Below, piece after piece: positions 33,894 to 44,105 of a DNA stretch of 64,000 nucleotides. Every line of letters starts with the position of its first letter. Position 1 is the first letter of the stretch. The stretch spans positions 6,758,001-6,822,000 of the forward strand of contig OX638134.1 in assembly GCA_951804985.1 (NCBI GenBank). Reading direction: 5' to 3'. Made by a program: the position numbers and the translations under genes. The notes below the pieces were generated by a model. It was given only the letters and a program-made list of their open reading frames with translations. It did no database searches and was not told the DNA's origin. The stretch is from Dryomyza anilis (lineage: Eukaryota > Arthropoda > Insecta > Diptera > Dryomyzidae).

Positions 33894-35112
33894 GTTTCTA
33901 TATGATATATGTAAGGAGTCCATACATCAACTTTTATGACTCATTTCGTGCATAGTCACGTACCAGTTCCTGTCGGGAGGTTAATTAAAATTATATTTAA
34001 AAGGTTTTGGTAATTTTTTTTTTATTAACAGCTATTTTTGTAGGGTTGATATATTAATTTAATGATTTTTAAAAGCTATTCGAATTTCATACAAACAATT
34101 TTAGTATATTAACTTTTTGTTCAAGAATTTTCAAAATCTTTACAACATAAGCATTTATGATATATATAAATTTGACTGATTTTTGTCATGATGTATATAT
34201 ATATATTTTTTTTTTTTGGAACATTGGCAACACTGATTGTAACTAGTCGATTGTAACTAGCGCTCCTAATTCATATTTTGACAGATTCATGCGTTTGATC
34301 GGTGTCACGTAGCTAATCGGCTGTCAATCGGGTGCACAGCGGGTGGTGTGTTTTTTGTATTTGTTTTTTATTTTTTTTATTTTGTATTTCTTTTATTTTG
34401 CTGTTTGAGAGTGGGGGGTGTTGATCAGTCACATTGTCGCACATCACAGCGACATCATGTGAATCGTTTGCGCGATTCGTTTGATTGTTTATGATTGTTG
34501 TTATTGTTTTTTGTTGTTGTTTTCATTTTGTGTTTGTTGTTTTGTTTTGCTCTGCTGTGTTTGTTGTTTTTTCTAAAGTTTGTTGTTTTTTGACTTGTTG
34601 TGTTTTACTTGTTATTTTTCACTTGTTATTTTTCATTTGTTGTTCTTTTTTTCTTTTGTTTCACTTGTTGTCACTTGTTGCTTTATGCCATGCGGTAGTA
34701 GTTGTTGTTACTGTGCGTTAGATTCATTCGTTCGTTCATTCGCTCGTTGTATTTGTTAATAACAAATTTATTTGGCAAATATGAAAATGCTATTTTTAGC
34801 TTTTTTTATCATACGCCGCATGTGGTTGCTAATTGCTTAGCATCACGCCTAGTTATGCATACAAATGGCTTGGCATTGATGTTTCGGTTTTAATTGTTTG
34901 AATTGTTATTTTATTTTTTTCTTATTTATTACAATTTAATTATTAAAAAAACCTTTTTTTGTTTATTTTTTGGTTTTTTTTTTTTTTTTTTGTTATTTGA
35001 TATATTATTTTTATCTTTTAGTTCATTTATCTAATTTTAACTATTTTTCTTTTCATTTATTTTGTTTTTTTTTCATATTTTTTTATTTTCTATCTATTAA
35101 TTCTATGTATTA
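33894..35112. other. Spacer with TTG-rich low complexity
   Basis: 34240-34470 is balanced single-copy DNA. 34480-34740 is TTGTTGTTTTTGTTGTT-type low complexity giving phenylalanine/valine/cysteine frames that I reject. 34980-35110 is T-rich. No gene supported. Confidence 0.35.
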
Positions 35113-35812
35113 ATTTGAAAATTTTTTAGTGAAAATTTTAATTTTTAATGAAAAATTGAATTTTTAGTGAAAAATTTAAGTTTTAGTGAAAATTTTAATT
35201 TTTAATGAAAAATTGAATTTTTAGTGAAAATTTTAATTTTTAATAAAAATTGAAAATTAAGTGATAAATGGAATTTCTAGTGAAAAATTTAATTTTTAGT
35301 AAAAATTTTAATTTTTAGTGAAAATTTGAATTTTTTAGTGAAAAATTGAATTTTGAATGAAAAATTGAATTTTTAGTAAAAATTTTAATTTTTAGTGATT
35401 TTTCACTAAAAATTTAATTTTTAGTGATAAATTGAATTTTTAGTGATAAATTGAATTTTTTAGTGATATATTGAATTTTTTAGTGAAACATTGAACTTTT
35501 AGTGAAAATTTTAATTTTTAGTGAAAATTTAAATTTTTAGTGAAAATTTAAATTTTTAGTGAAAAATTGAATTTTTAGTGAAAAATTGAATTTTTAGTGA
35601 AAATTTGAATTTTTAGTAAAAAATTGAATTTTTAATGAAAAATTGAATTTTTAGTGAAAAATTGAATTTTTAGTGAAAAATTGTGAAAAATTTAATTTTA
35701 ATGAAAATTTCATTATTAGTAAAAAATTTAATTGTTAGTTAAAAATTTAATTTTTAGTGAAAAATTGAATTTTGAGTGAAAAATTGTGAAAAATTTAATT
35801 TTAAGTGAAAAC
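35113..35812 (-). repeat. 19-bp satellite array IV, left part, inverted orientation
   Basis: The units read TTTTTAGTGAAAAATTGAA. At 35388-35414 the array switches for about one monomer: TTTTTAGTGATTTTTCACTAAAAATTT, a forward unit inside the inverted array. It is cut at 35812 by a DINE. Confidence 0.95.
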
Positions 35813-36540
35813 CAGTTGGGAAGGTTAGATCACATGGGAAATTTTAAAGTAGGTGTAATTATGATAGTTAGGATTATCAAAATTATAGTCGGTCTAAGCC
35901 GACTATAAATACCCTACACATATGTGTGGTTACCATTGAAAGTGATATATAGGTCACCAGGGTATACGAATCCTGAAAATAACTACAAACATTCAATCGC
36001 TGAAGAATTTACATTCATTTGATACCCATATTTACAAATGGGTAGGTGTACCGAATTTCGATTTTTTTTTTGTGAACCACAAGTCTTTTCGCCGGAAAAC
36101 AGTATTATCATGTATTTGAGCATGATATCAATATATGTTTGACCAAAAAAGTTTACCTAAGCACGTATACATAAAAATTGATCTTTATATGTACATTTTA
36201 TATGAGGTATTTGAACATAAGTGGTCGGATCATAGGTCACAATGGACCGATCTCGCCAATACAGCGTAGGTATATTAGTAATCTAAGTTATAAGTTTCAT
36301 TTATCTAGCTCTTCAATTTTAAAAGTAGTAGGGATTTCAACAGACAGACGGACAGACAGACGGACAGACAGACAGACAGACGGACAGACAGACGGACAGA
36401 CGGACATCGCTAAATCGACTCAGGAGGTCATGCTGATCAAGAATATATATACTTTTCCATACCGGAGATGCTTTCTTCTGGGTGTTACAAACGGCGTACC
36501 AAACTGAATATACCCTTTCACTCTTAGTGTAGGGTATAAT
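35813..36540 (+). mobile_element. DINE-1/mini-me-like element, subfamily B, copy 2, inside the 19-bp array
   Basis: Begins CCAGTTGGGAAGGTTAG and ends AGTGTAGGGTATAAT. The palindrome GTCGGTCTAAGCCGAC and a GACAGACGGACAGACA tract (about 36340-36406) are present, followed by the GATCAAGAATATATATAC core. Satellite sequence abuts both ends, so the element boundaries are well defined and it inserted after the array formed. An ORF spanning the tract is a repeat product. Confidence 0.9.
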
Positions 36541-36955
36541 TAGCATTTTTTGTGAAAAATTGAATTTTCATTCAAATTGAATTTTTAATGAAAAATTGAA
36601 TTTTTAGTGAAAATTTGAATTTTTAGTGAAAAATTGAATTTTTAGTGAAAAATTGAATTTTTAGTGAAAAATTGAATTTTTAGTGAAAAATTGAATTTAT
36701 AGTGAAAAATTGAATTTTTAGTGAAAAATTGAATTTTTAGTGAAAAATTGAATTTTTAGCGAAAAATTTAATTTTTAGTGAAAAATTTAATTTTTAGTGA
36801 AAATTGAATTTTCAGTGAAAAATTTAATTTTTAATGAAAATTTGAATTTTTAGTAAAAATTAAATTTTTAATGAAAATTGGAATTTTTAGTGAAATTTAA
36901 ATTTTAAATTTTAATGATAATTTTTTTTTTTCAGTGAAAAATTGAATTTTTTTAA
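36541..36955 (-). repeat. 19-bp satellite array IV, right part
   Basis: The same inverted-orientation monomer as the left part resumes after the DINE and decays towards 36950 (AATTTTAATGATAATTTTT). Confidence 0.94.
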
Positions 36956-38199
36956 ATGTTTTTTATTTTCTCAAAATGCAACACTGCGCAAAACAAACAA
37001 TTAGCAACGACGATTGACACCCCTGACAGACAGTCAGCCCCCCCTTCAATTCCATCATTATTATTGAAACAGTTTGAGTGTTTGATTGAACTAGAAACCA
37101 ACCGCATGATTGATCTAAATAATTCAATAATTAAATAATAAACGTAACATTTTTCACTAGTAACAAAACGATTTAATTGAACAACGTACGTCTGACTGTG
37201 TTTCTTTGCAAATACAATGCGTCATTAAATGTCACCCTTTGATTGCTTCAAAATGCCGATTATCGTGGATTCAATCGGCAACCATTGTTGACAAATATAC
37301 ATAAATTAAAGAATTTAAAAAAAAAATAAATTCAAAAATTTTAAAATTACAAATTAAGAATAAAACGTATACAATTTAATTTGCACATTTTTATTTTCAA
37401 AATTTATATTTTAACGTACGTCAACATTATAAATCTAGAACCTTAAAACAACGATTTCATAAAAGTAGAAAATATTAAAAATAAATATGTTGAATATATC
37501 GGCGCATAATCATAGTCAATTTTGACATTTTTTTTCTATACAACATTTGTCAAAAAAATCGATTCTTATTTTAAATTGTCGATACGTCATCATGTATAAT
37601 TCTATATGAATTTCATTTTTCATACTAAAATATTTGAAAATTAAAATTCACAAAGATTTTCAAAAATTAAAATAAAATGGTTAATTCTTTAAATGACATA
37701 CGTTGGCAATCATGCCCGCTGCCATTTAATTGAAATGTATTTGTTTCTATTTGACAGTCATTTCGTGTTTAATAAATTAAAAATGAGAAAAAAAATACAT
37801 CAATCTTCATTGGCTCCAATGAGTTGTTATCATAATTCAATTGTAATTCCATATAAACAATATGTTTTTTATATTATGTGATGATTGAGCGATTACTTGG
37901 TAATCAGTTTATTTTTAATCGCTGTGAAATAACAGTCTATGATGCCATTCAATATTAATTCAAAGGCATATATTGCACAATAATCCCCGCGCACAGTCAA
38001 CAATGTTAATTTCGAGAAATATGACAGCGGCGGGCAGCAGCAGGATTAAAAGTTTAGCGCATTATTGCAAGGACGACATATGTAACAGATATGAATAATG
38101 AAAATTCACAAAATCAGAAATGTGTTTTAACCTTTTTTACAAGATAGTAGAATAAACAAAATGTTAATAAACGTTTTTAATTGGGAGAAATGTTTATAA
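36956..38199. other. Mostly single-copy spacer
   Basis: 36970-37300 and 37690-38080 are comparatively balanced, non-repetitive and separated by AT-rich DNA (for example ATGACAGCGGCGGGCAGCAG near 38020). They are plausible enhancer-type sequence. Short frames at 36956-37138 and 37693-37881 have no recognised domain. Confidence 0.3.
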
Positions 38200-38460
38200 A
38201 ATAATTACTCCGATTCTGGTTCCAAGATTTTTAAAACAGCGGTTCGGATTTCGGTTCTACCCCAAAAAAAAAGTTATGGGTTCCGGTTCCACACATTATT
38301 TTAATAACGGATCCGAATTCTGTTTCGGTTCCAAAAATCAAAACTGTTCCAATTTCGGGGCTTTACGGTCCCTTACATAGACAGTAAAACACTTTAACTA
38401 TCAGTTCCGGTTCTGGTTTCAAGTTTTTGAAAATAGCTGTTCCGGTTTCACACATCTTTT
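38200..38460. repeat. GGTTCCGGTT-type degenerate repeat
   Basis: GATTCTGGTTCCAAGATTTTT (38213) and GGTTCTGGTTTCAAGTTTTTG (38409) begin two related segments ~198 bp apart, each followed by AACAGCGGTTCGG/AATAGCTGTTCCGG. Several further GGTTCC words occur between. Confidence 0.5.
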
Positions 38461-38655
38461 TTAATGCAAATCATTTGTAATACAATTCCAATGTTTAAAT
38501 TAATTCCGTAATAATTTAAATCTTTTAACAAAATAATAAAAATATATTTTATTAAATGTATTTATAGATTTTAATCAGAGCAATATGACAACTTTAATAA
38601 TATCCATAAGTAAATTGTATACTTCTGATAAATGTAATTTTAAAATATATAACAT

Positions 38656-39461
38656 AACCCGTATACCACAATTCAGAGTCTCTAGTTATCTCGAACAAAT
38701 CTCGAAATAGGTTCAAGATAGAAAATTGTGCCCATTCTTATTTCGAATTTTATATATATATTCGTATTATTTGGTTATTATATCGATTTTAGTTTTTAAA
38801 TAAATTCGATATCAAATTTGTTTTACCAAGTCTGCCATGATCTCTTCGATGTACGAAGTTTTCTCGAACTAAGTAATTTTTTAAATTTGGCGTACAATAA
38901 AATTTAAGGAAAAGATACGATATTCAAATATTTATCACATCGATATTCGATGCGACATCGATATTCGATGCGACATCGATCCAGAATCGTGTTTCTATCG
39001 TTTCGAATAAACTTCATTATCTCTTTACGATATCTGCGTACATCTTAGAACGAATTGTAGTAAAGGGTTTTTCAACAGCAAACGACCCCATATTTCTTGC
39101 CGCTCTTTTGACATTTCTCTTCAGTAAGGTTTGTCATTTCATGATGAAAAGATATACGAACTCGAATTTGGGCAGTAAATTTTTATAATTTCGACTCGTT
39201 GTTGGCTCGTATATCTTTACATCATGAAATGGCAAACCTTGCTGAAGAGAAATGTCAAAAGAGCGACAAGAAATATGGCGTCGTTTGCTGTCCCTGTCGC
39301 TCAACTTTTGTAGCGTCCCTATTTTAAAACCCTTGAAAAAAACTTTTGTAGCGCTCTTATTGAAAAACCCTTTATTATATAGATACGAAATCGTAATCAA
39401 ATTCGAATAAATTCCTCGACGTCTCAAACAGTCTCAGAAACGATATCGAATCGACCGGGTA
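38656..39461. mobile_element. CTCGAAATAG-family TIR element, host of a nested MITE
   Basis: The left end (ACCCGTATACCACAATTCAG, then TCTCGAACAAATCTCGAAAT) is homologous to the left end of the element at 51743. The right end TCGACCGGGTA roughly inverts ACCCGTATA. It is interrupted by the foldback MITE at 39061-39374. The termini are diverged, so the right boundary is approximate. Confidence 0.5.
39061..39374. mobile_element. Nested foldback MITE with TA duplication
   Basis: TAAAGGGTTTTTCAA at the left is inverted by TTGAAAAACCCTTTA at the right, consistent with TA duplicated outside AAGGGTTTTTCAA ends. Inner arms (about 39078-39170 against 39207-39293) match at roughly 90-95% by eye, for example TCTTTTGACATTTCTCTTCA against TGAAGAGAAATGTCAAAAGA. 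Frames across it are artefacts of the palindrome. TA targeting suggests mobilisation by a Tc1/mariner-type transposase. Confidence 0.8.
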
Positions 39462-39854
39462 GAGGAGATTAGTGGTGCTATAAAAATTTCTCGGTTCGAT
39501 ATCTTCCAATCTTTTTCATAAAACTTGTCATGTCAGGTTTATGTCTAGAAGACCGTCGATGCCTCGATGTTTTCTCGAACTAACATCGATAAAAAAGTTC
39601 AATCTCTTAGTTTTTTTCATTCAAAACCATTCATATCACTTTTTATATAGCTCTATCGTAAATAATATATTCCGTCGGAATTTCTCCGTTCGAAAATATT
39701 TTGTACTGATTATACATTATATTTCCGAAAAGAAAATTCCGACGGAATATTGGGAACAATATACAAAAATTAAAACACTACAATTGTAGTTTTCAAAAAA
39801 TAAACTTTAAACGTATTTTTTATTTTAATCGCCATATCTAATCTTAATATAAAA

Positions 39855-40461
39855 ACGAGTTGGGAAAGTTAGGTCACATGGGTAAGTTCGGTCACATGGG
39901 GCGAATTTTTATAGTCGGTACGGGCCCGACTATGGAATACCCTACACCTTTGGTGGGGATATTAACCCTCAGAATATTATACATATATCAGAAATTTACG
40001 TCTTATATCCCCATAAATTAAAAAAAAATTTAAAATAAAAAAAAATAAAAAATTTGAAAAATATAATTGGGCGGACCACGCCTATATTTAAAATTTTGAA
40101 AGGCTAATATTTCATAGATTTGATTTTAATAATTTACGGATCAAATTTCCACTATGAAAACCCGGGAAATAATGAAAAAAAAAAGTGGGCGGATCACGCC
40201 CATTTTTGGACCACATATTTTTAGGTGAATTCTAACAATACCTTTTAAATTTTATAACTATACCTTGAATACTTTTCGAGTTATTAGTTTCGAAAAAGTT
40301 ATATAAAAGTGACTTGTATGGGAGGTGGGCGTGTCCGTTGACCGATTTTGCTCATTTTCAAACTCAGTTCCTACTTTTGGCTAAACTATATTGAGACGAA
40401 ATTTCATCGCATTCTGATCAGTATTTCTCAAGTTATTCTGTATTCGGACAGCAAGACAGCA

Positions 40462-40501
<40 letters not shown>

Positions 40502-40639
40502 GGACATGGCTAAACGCACTCGGGTAGTGATGCTGATCAAGAATATATATACTTTTCCATACCGGACACGCCTCCTAAGGGGCGTTACAATATATGCACA
40601 AAGTTAATATACCCTGTACCTCATAGGTGTAGGGTATAA
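39855..40639 (+). mobile_element. DINE-1/mini-me-like element, subfamily A, copy 2
   Basis: Over 90% similar by eye to 21491-22336 from ACGAGTTGGGAAAGTTAGG to GGTGTAGGGTATAAA. It lacks a ~60-bp segment present in copy 1 after GATATTAA. The GACA tract is at about 40447-40502. High similarity between copies implies fairly recent activity of this subfamily. Confidence 0.9.
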
Positions 40640-41123
40640 AAATAAAATGCTACATTTTCCAATTAGGTTTCAATAAATTTGGAACTAATGTCAAAAATTA
40701 ATTTTGTTTGACTATTTTTGAACTATTTTTTTTAATATTACAGAATTTAATAAATAAAAAAAATGATATAATGAAATGATTGATTATCTAGATATAGTCC
40801 GAACTAACGGTCAAAATGACAAACTTTCTATTATCGGTTTTAATTTTTTCTTAAAAATATTGGCGCATAATTGTAGATAATTTAAAGTCAACTTTAAAAT
40901 TATAATCAACATTTTTGACAAATTTTGTATATAATAAAATGTCAAAAAGCTGATTTTATATTTAAACTCGACTTTAAATTGTCTATGATTATACGCCATT
41001 ATGTTTAAATAAATTGACATCCTCGACGGTGTTTCGATAAATAAATCAGTCAAGAATTTTTGTCGTTTAGATTTGAAATAATCAATCTTTTTCTGAATAT
41101 AAAACCCAAACCGTCTCACTTAC
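40640..41123. other. AT-rich DNA downstream (minus strand) of the candidate exon
   Basis: If the exon at 41124-41221 is real, this is the start of its downstream intron on the minus strand (GTAAGTGAGACGG at 41123 leftwards). A 102-codon minus-strand frame (40811-41119) begins at ATGAG within the donor region but is K/F/Y/I-rich and lacks any recognised domain; retention of this intron as coding is not supported. Confidence 0.35.
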
Positions 41124-41221
41124 CTTGGAAATCAGCGTGAATGAAGCGGGTCCTCAGCAGAGCAGAAAACGTTGTTGACGACCTCCGTGTTGTATTTTAG
41201 GTTGTTCACATTTATCCATAA
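41124..41221 (-). other. Candidate spliced exon, 98 nt, probably UTR
   Basis: On the minus strand GGTTTATTTTACAG|TTATGG forms a strong acceptor (AG at 41223-41222) and TTCCAAG|GTAAGTGAG a near-perfect donor (GT at 41123-41122). The 98-nt body is clearly GC-richer than its flanks and non-repetitive. All three frames contain a stop: frame 1 is open for 29 codons (LWINVNNLKYNTEVV...) then TGA eight bases before the donor; frame 3 opens ATGGATAAATG for 21 codons; frame 2 stops at once. It is therefore more likely a 5'UTR exon than an internal coding exon. A terminal coding exon in frame 1 is less likely. The gene is unknown. The 1.2-kb T-rich satellite begins ~28 nt upstream of the acceptor. Confidence 0.55.
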
Positions 41222-41250
41222 CTGTAAAATAAACCAACAAAAATTGAAAA

Positions 41251-42454
41251 ATATATAAAAAATATTAAAAAATATTTTTAAAAAATGTTAAAAAAATATT
41301 AAAAAATATTAAAAAATATTAAAAAATATCAAAAAATATTAAAAAATATTAAAAAATATTAAAAAATATTAAAAAATATTAAAAAATATTAAAAAATATT
41401 AAAAAATATTAAAAAATATTAAAAAATATTAAAAAATATTAAATAATATTAAATAATATTAAAAATATTAAAAAATATTAAAAAATATTAAAAAATATTA
41501 AAAAATATTAAAAAATATTAAAAAATATTAAAAAATATTAAAAAATATTAAAAAATATTAAAAAATATTAAAAAATATTAAAAAATATTAAAAAATATTA
41601 AAAAATATTAAAAAATATTAAAAAATATTAAAAAATATTAAAAAATATTAAATAATATTAAAAAATATTAAAAAATATTAAAAAATATTAAAAAATATTA
41701 AAAAATATTAAAAAATATTAAATAATATTAAATAATATTAAAAATATTAAAAAATATTAAAAAATATTTAAAAATATTAAAAAATATTAAAAAATATTAA
41801 AAAATATTAAAAAATATTAAAAAATATTAAAAAATATTAAAAAATATTAAAAAATATTAAAAAATATTAAAAAATATTAAAAAATATTAAAAAATATTAA
41901 AAAATATTAAAAAATATTAAAAAATATTAAAAAATATTAAAAAATATTAAAAATATTAAAAAATATTAAAAAATATTAAAAAATATTAAAAAATATTAAA
42001 AAATATTAAAAAATATTAAAAAATATTAAAAAATATTAAAAAATATTAAAAAATATTAAAAAATATTAAAAAATATTAAAAAATATTAAAAAATATTAAA
42101 AAATATTAAAAAATATTAAAAAATATTAAAAAATATTAAAAAATATTAAAAAATATTAAAAAAATTTAAAAAATATTAAAAAATATTAAAAAATATTAAA
42201 AAATATTAAAAAATATTAAAAAATATTAAAAAATATTAAAAAATATTAAAAAATATTAAAAAATATTAAAAAATATTAAAAAATATTAAAAAACATTAAA
42301 AAATATTAAAAAATATTAAAAAATATTAAAAAATATTAAAAAATATTAAAAAATATTTTAAAAAAATTAAAAAATATTAAAAAATATTAAAAAATATTAA
42401 AAAATATTAAAAAATATTAAAAAATATTAAAAAATATTAAAAAATATTAAAAAA
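41251..42454. repeat. 10-bp satellite (AAAAAATATT), ~120 copies
   Basis: Exact 10-bp period for long stretches, with one-base slips near 41461, 41738 and 41951 and a few AATAATATT variants. It is almost free of G and C. Each monomer carries an A6 tract, so A-tracts are in near-perfect helical phase over ~1.2 kb, the known condition for strong intrinsic curvature. AATATT is self-complementary. On the minus strand it is a T-rich run leading into the splice acceptor at 41223. Confidence 0.98.
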
Positions 42455-43179
42455 ACATTTTTTAATTATAAAAACAAACAATATCTATTAGAATACGAAT
42501 TATTATTTATGTGATACATATAAATTTATAATAATAAAATTAAAATTTACTCAAAAATGTATAAAAAGTCAATTGTACCAATGAAATCAGTATCGAAATT
42601 AATATTTACAAAGCAAGCAAATAATAATTATAAATAATTGCGTAAATAAACGAATCAGCAACGCATCAATCAATAACCCACAGGTAGGCAATTGACAGAT
42701 GCAGCAACATATCAGGTGGCAACGCCATTCATGCATATAAAAACATTCAGCAAAGTGACAAAAAAACTGAACAAACACGCCATGTGTAGCGTGAATTGAT
42801 GCGCGAGATGTGGCGAACGTATGCAAACTCAAAGAGCATAAAAATTGAGTTATATCGTATATGCTACCTATGTAGTGAATGAAAAAAAAGGACTATGTAG
42901 CTGTTTATTTAATTAACATTCAAAAAAAGTGTCGAGATAAAGTGATTTTTTAAATGAATTTAAAATGTAAAAAGTGATATAAATGTTAAAAGCTATGGAA
43001 AATCTGTGTGTGACAGTGTCATTAATTAATTCATTTAAATTTTCGATGATACGACTTAATATGCGGATGATTTAATTAATTTAAAAAATATGCTCTCAAT
43101 TATAAAGGAATAAATATTTAAATCATAAAATTAAAAATTTAATTTGGAGCAAAAAATGTAAATTTGTATACATCTTATA
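42455..43179. other. Spacer; balanced stretch 42600-42840
   Basis: 42600-42840 is non-repetitive and GC-balanced, with CAGGTAG (42683, the Zelda-type early-embryo motif) and CAGGTGGC. A TATAAAA lies near 42738. The 77-codon minus frame has no recognised domain. The remainder is AT-rich. Confidence 0.3.
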
Positions 43180-43360
43180 CTAGCAGGCACCTGTGCTAGC
43201 TGCTAATGTTTTTTGTGTTATAAATTTAGTAATTAACAAATAAAAATAATATTAATTCTCTGCCAAAACAACTTCTCTAAGACTATTCATTCCGTAGAAT
43301 TCTTTGCCGAGAACATTTATACAGACACAATTCTTTTTCGTACAATTCTTTCCCGGAGTA
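43180..43360 (-). mobile_element. Helitron-like 3' terminus plus short minisatellite
   Basis: On the minus strand the sequence ends GCACAGGTGCCTGCTAG then TA, aligning with GCACGGGTCCAGCTAG then TA at 1958-1975. Thus CTAG (43180-43183 on plus) is the 3' end. Inside lie TTCTTT-type minisatellite units (43305-43358), in the same relative position and orientation as in the 1572-1973 copy. Confidence 0.55.
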
Positions 43361-43663
43361 GCCGCGGTAGCTCAGTGGTTAGTGCGTTGGACTGCGAGCC
43401 AAAAGGTCCCTGGTTCAAGCCTGGACTGGGGCTAACAACATCTTTTCATAGAAACATTTTTCTATACCGCGCTACCTCTCGTCAGTAAATGGCAAACCTA
43501 CGAGAGTAAAACATTGCCTATGAAAAGCTCTCACCCGCCGTTCGGATTCGGAAATAAACTGTACGTCCCACTACTTTGAGTACAAATATAACACGCACAG
43601 ATCAAAATGGTGTGAGAGCTCGGCCTTAGTTCTCATAGGACTGTAGTGCCAAACTATTATTAT
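43361..43663 (+). mobile_element. tRNA-derived SINE, copy 3
   Basis: GCCGCGGTAGCTCAGTGGTT starts the tRNA-like head; GGTTCAAGCCTGG follows, then the conserved body to TATTATTAT at 43655-43663. One of two copies with the intact CCTGGACTGGGGCTAAC junction. No clear target-site duplication is seen. It interrupts the composite repeat between the minisatellite and the CCCCAG start of the next module. Confidence 0.9.
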
Positions 43664-44105
43664 ACCCCAGTCAAAATACACATATTTCAAACAGACAAAG
43701 GCAGATGTTGTATCAAAAGCTGTCTGCTTTCTGCCCGTTCCAAAATTTACCGGGAGTCTGCCTTTACAATTCCATAAAATAATCTGCGATACGCTTCCGA
43801 AAAACTTCCATTTATTCGTGTGTTTGCCGGAAATATGTCGAGAATATTCCTAATAAATGACAGACATTTTGTCTCGGAAAAAATATCCCCAGAAACATTT
43901 TTGGCAGGACAGACACAGGCAGGGTTTGTATCACAAGCTTTCTGTTTTCTGTCAGTTCGCAAAATATGGTGTGAATCTGTCATTAAAATTCGATACATTT
44001 TTACAAGCTGCTATACACTTCCCAAAATATTCCATTTAACTGTGTGTCTTCCGGAAATATGTCGAGAATATTCCTAATAAATTCCAAACATTTTGCCTCG
44101 ATAAA
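43664..44105 (+). repeat. ~224-bp dispersed module, two tandem copies
   Basis: Shared blocks CCCCAG, then GGCAG..TTGTATCA, AAGCTKTCTG, TTCTGCCCGTT/TTCTGTCAGTT, ACGCTTCC/ACACTTCC and GGAAATATGTCGAGAATATTCC (43829 and 44053, offset 224 bp). A third copy lies inverted at 63416-63711. Short frames in copies (AVCFLPV and similar) line up for ~30 codons but shift afterwards, so coding is not supported. Confidence 0.75.

Noticed and set aside
36178..36546. ORFs on both strands with TDRRTDRQTDGQ or SVCLSVCLSVC
   Set aside because: They translate the GACA/GGACA tract of a DINE-type element.
39134..39427. 97-codon minus-strand ORF
   Set aside because: It runs across the foldback MITE and out of it; its apparent complexity comes from the palindrome, not from a gene.
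40811..41119. Coding extension of the 98-nt exon by intron retention
   Set aside because: The 102-codon frame starts at the donor region but is K/Y/F/I-rich like surrounding AT-rich noise; the strong donor argues that the exon ends at 41124.
41251..42454. Telomeric or centromeric identity for the 10-bp array
   Set aside because: The unit does not resemble known telomere repeats, and 1.2 kb flanked by single-copy DNA does not by itself indicate a centromere.
43747..44077. Overlapping ORFs in the tandem module as a conserved peptide
   Set aside because: Frames line up for ~30 codons among three copies but then shift relative to each other, and open frames of this length are expected in this composition.
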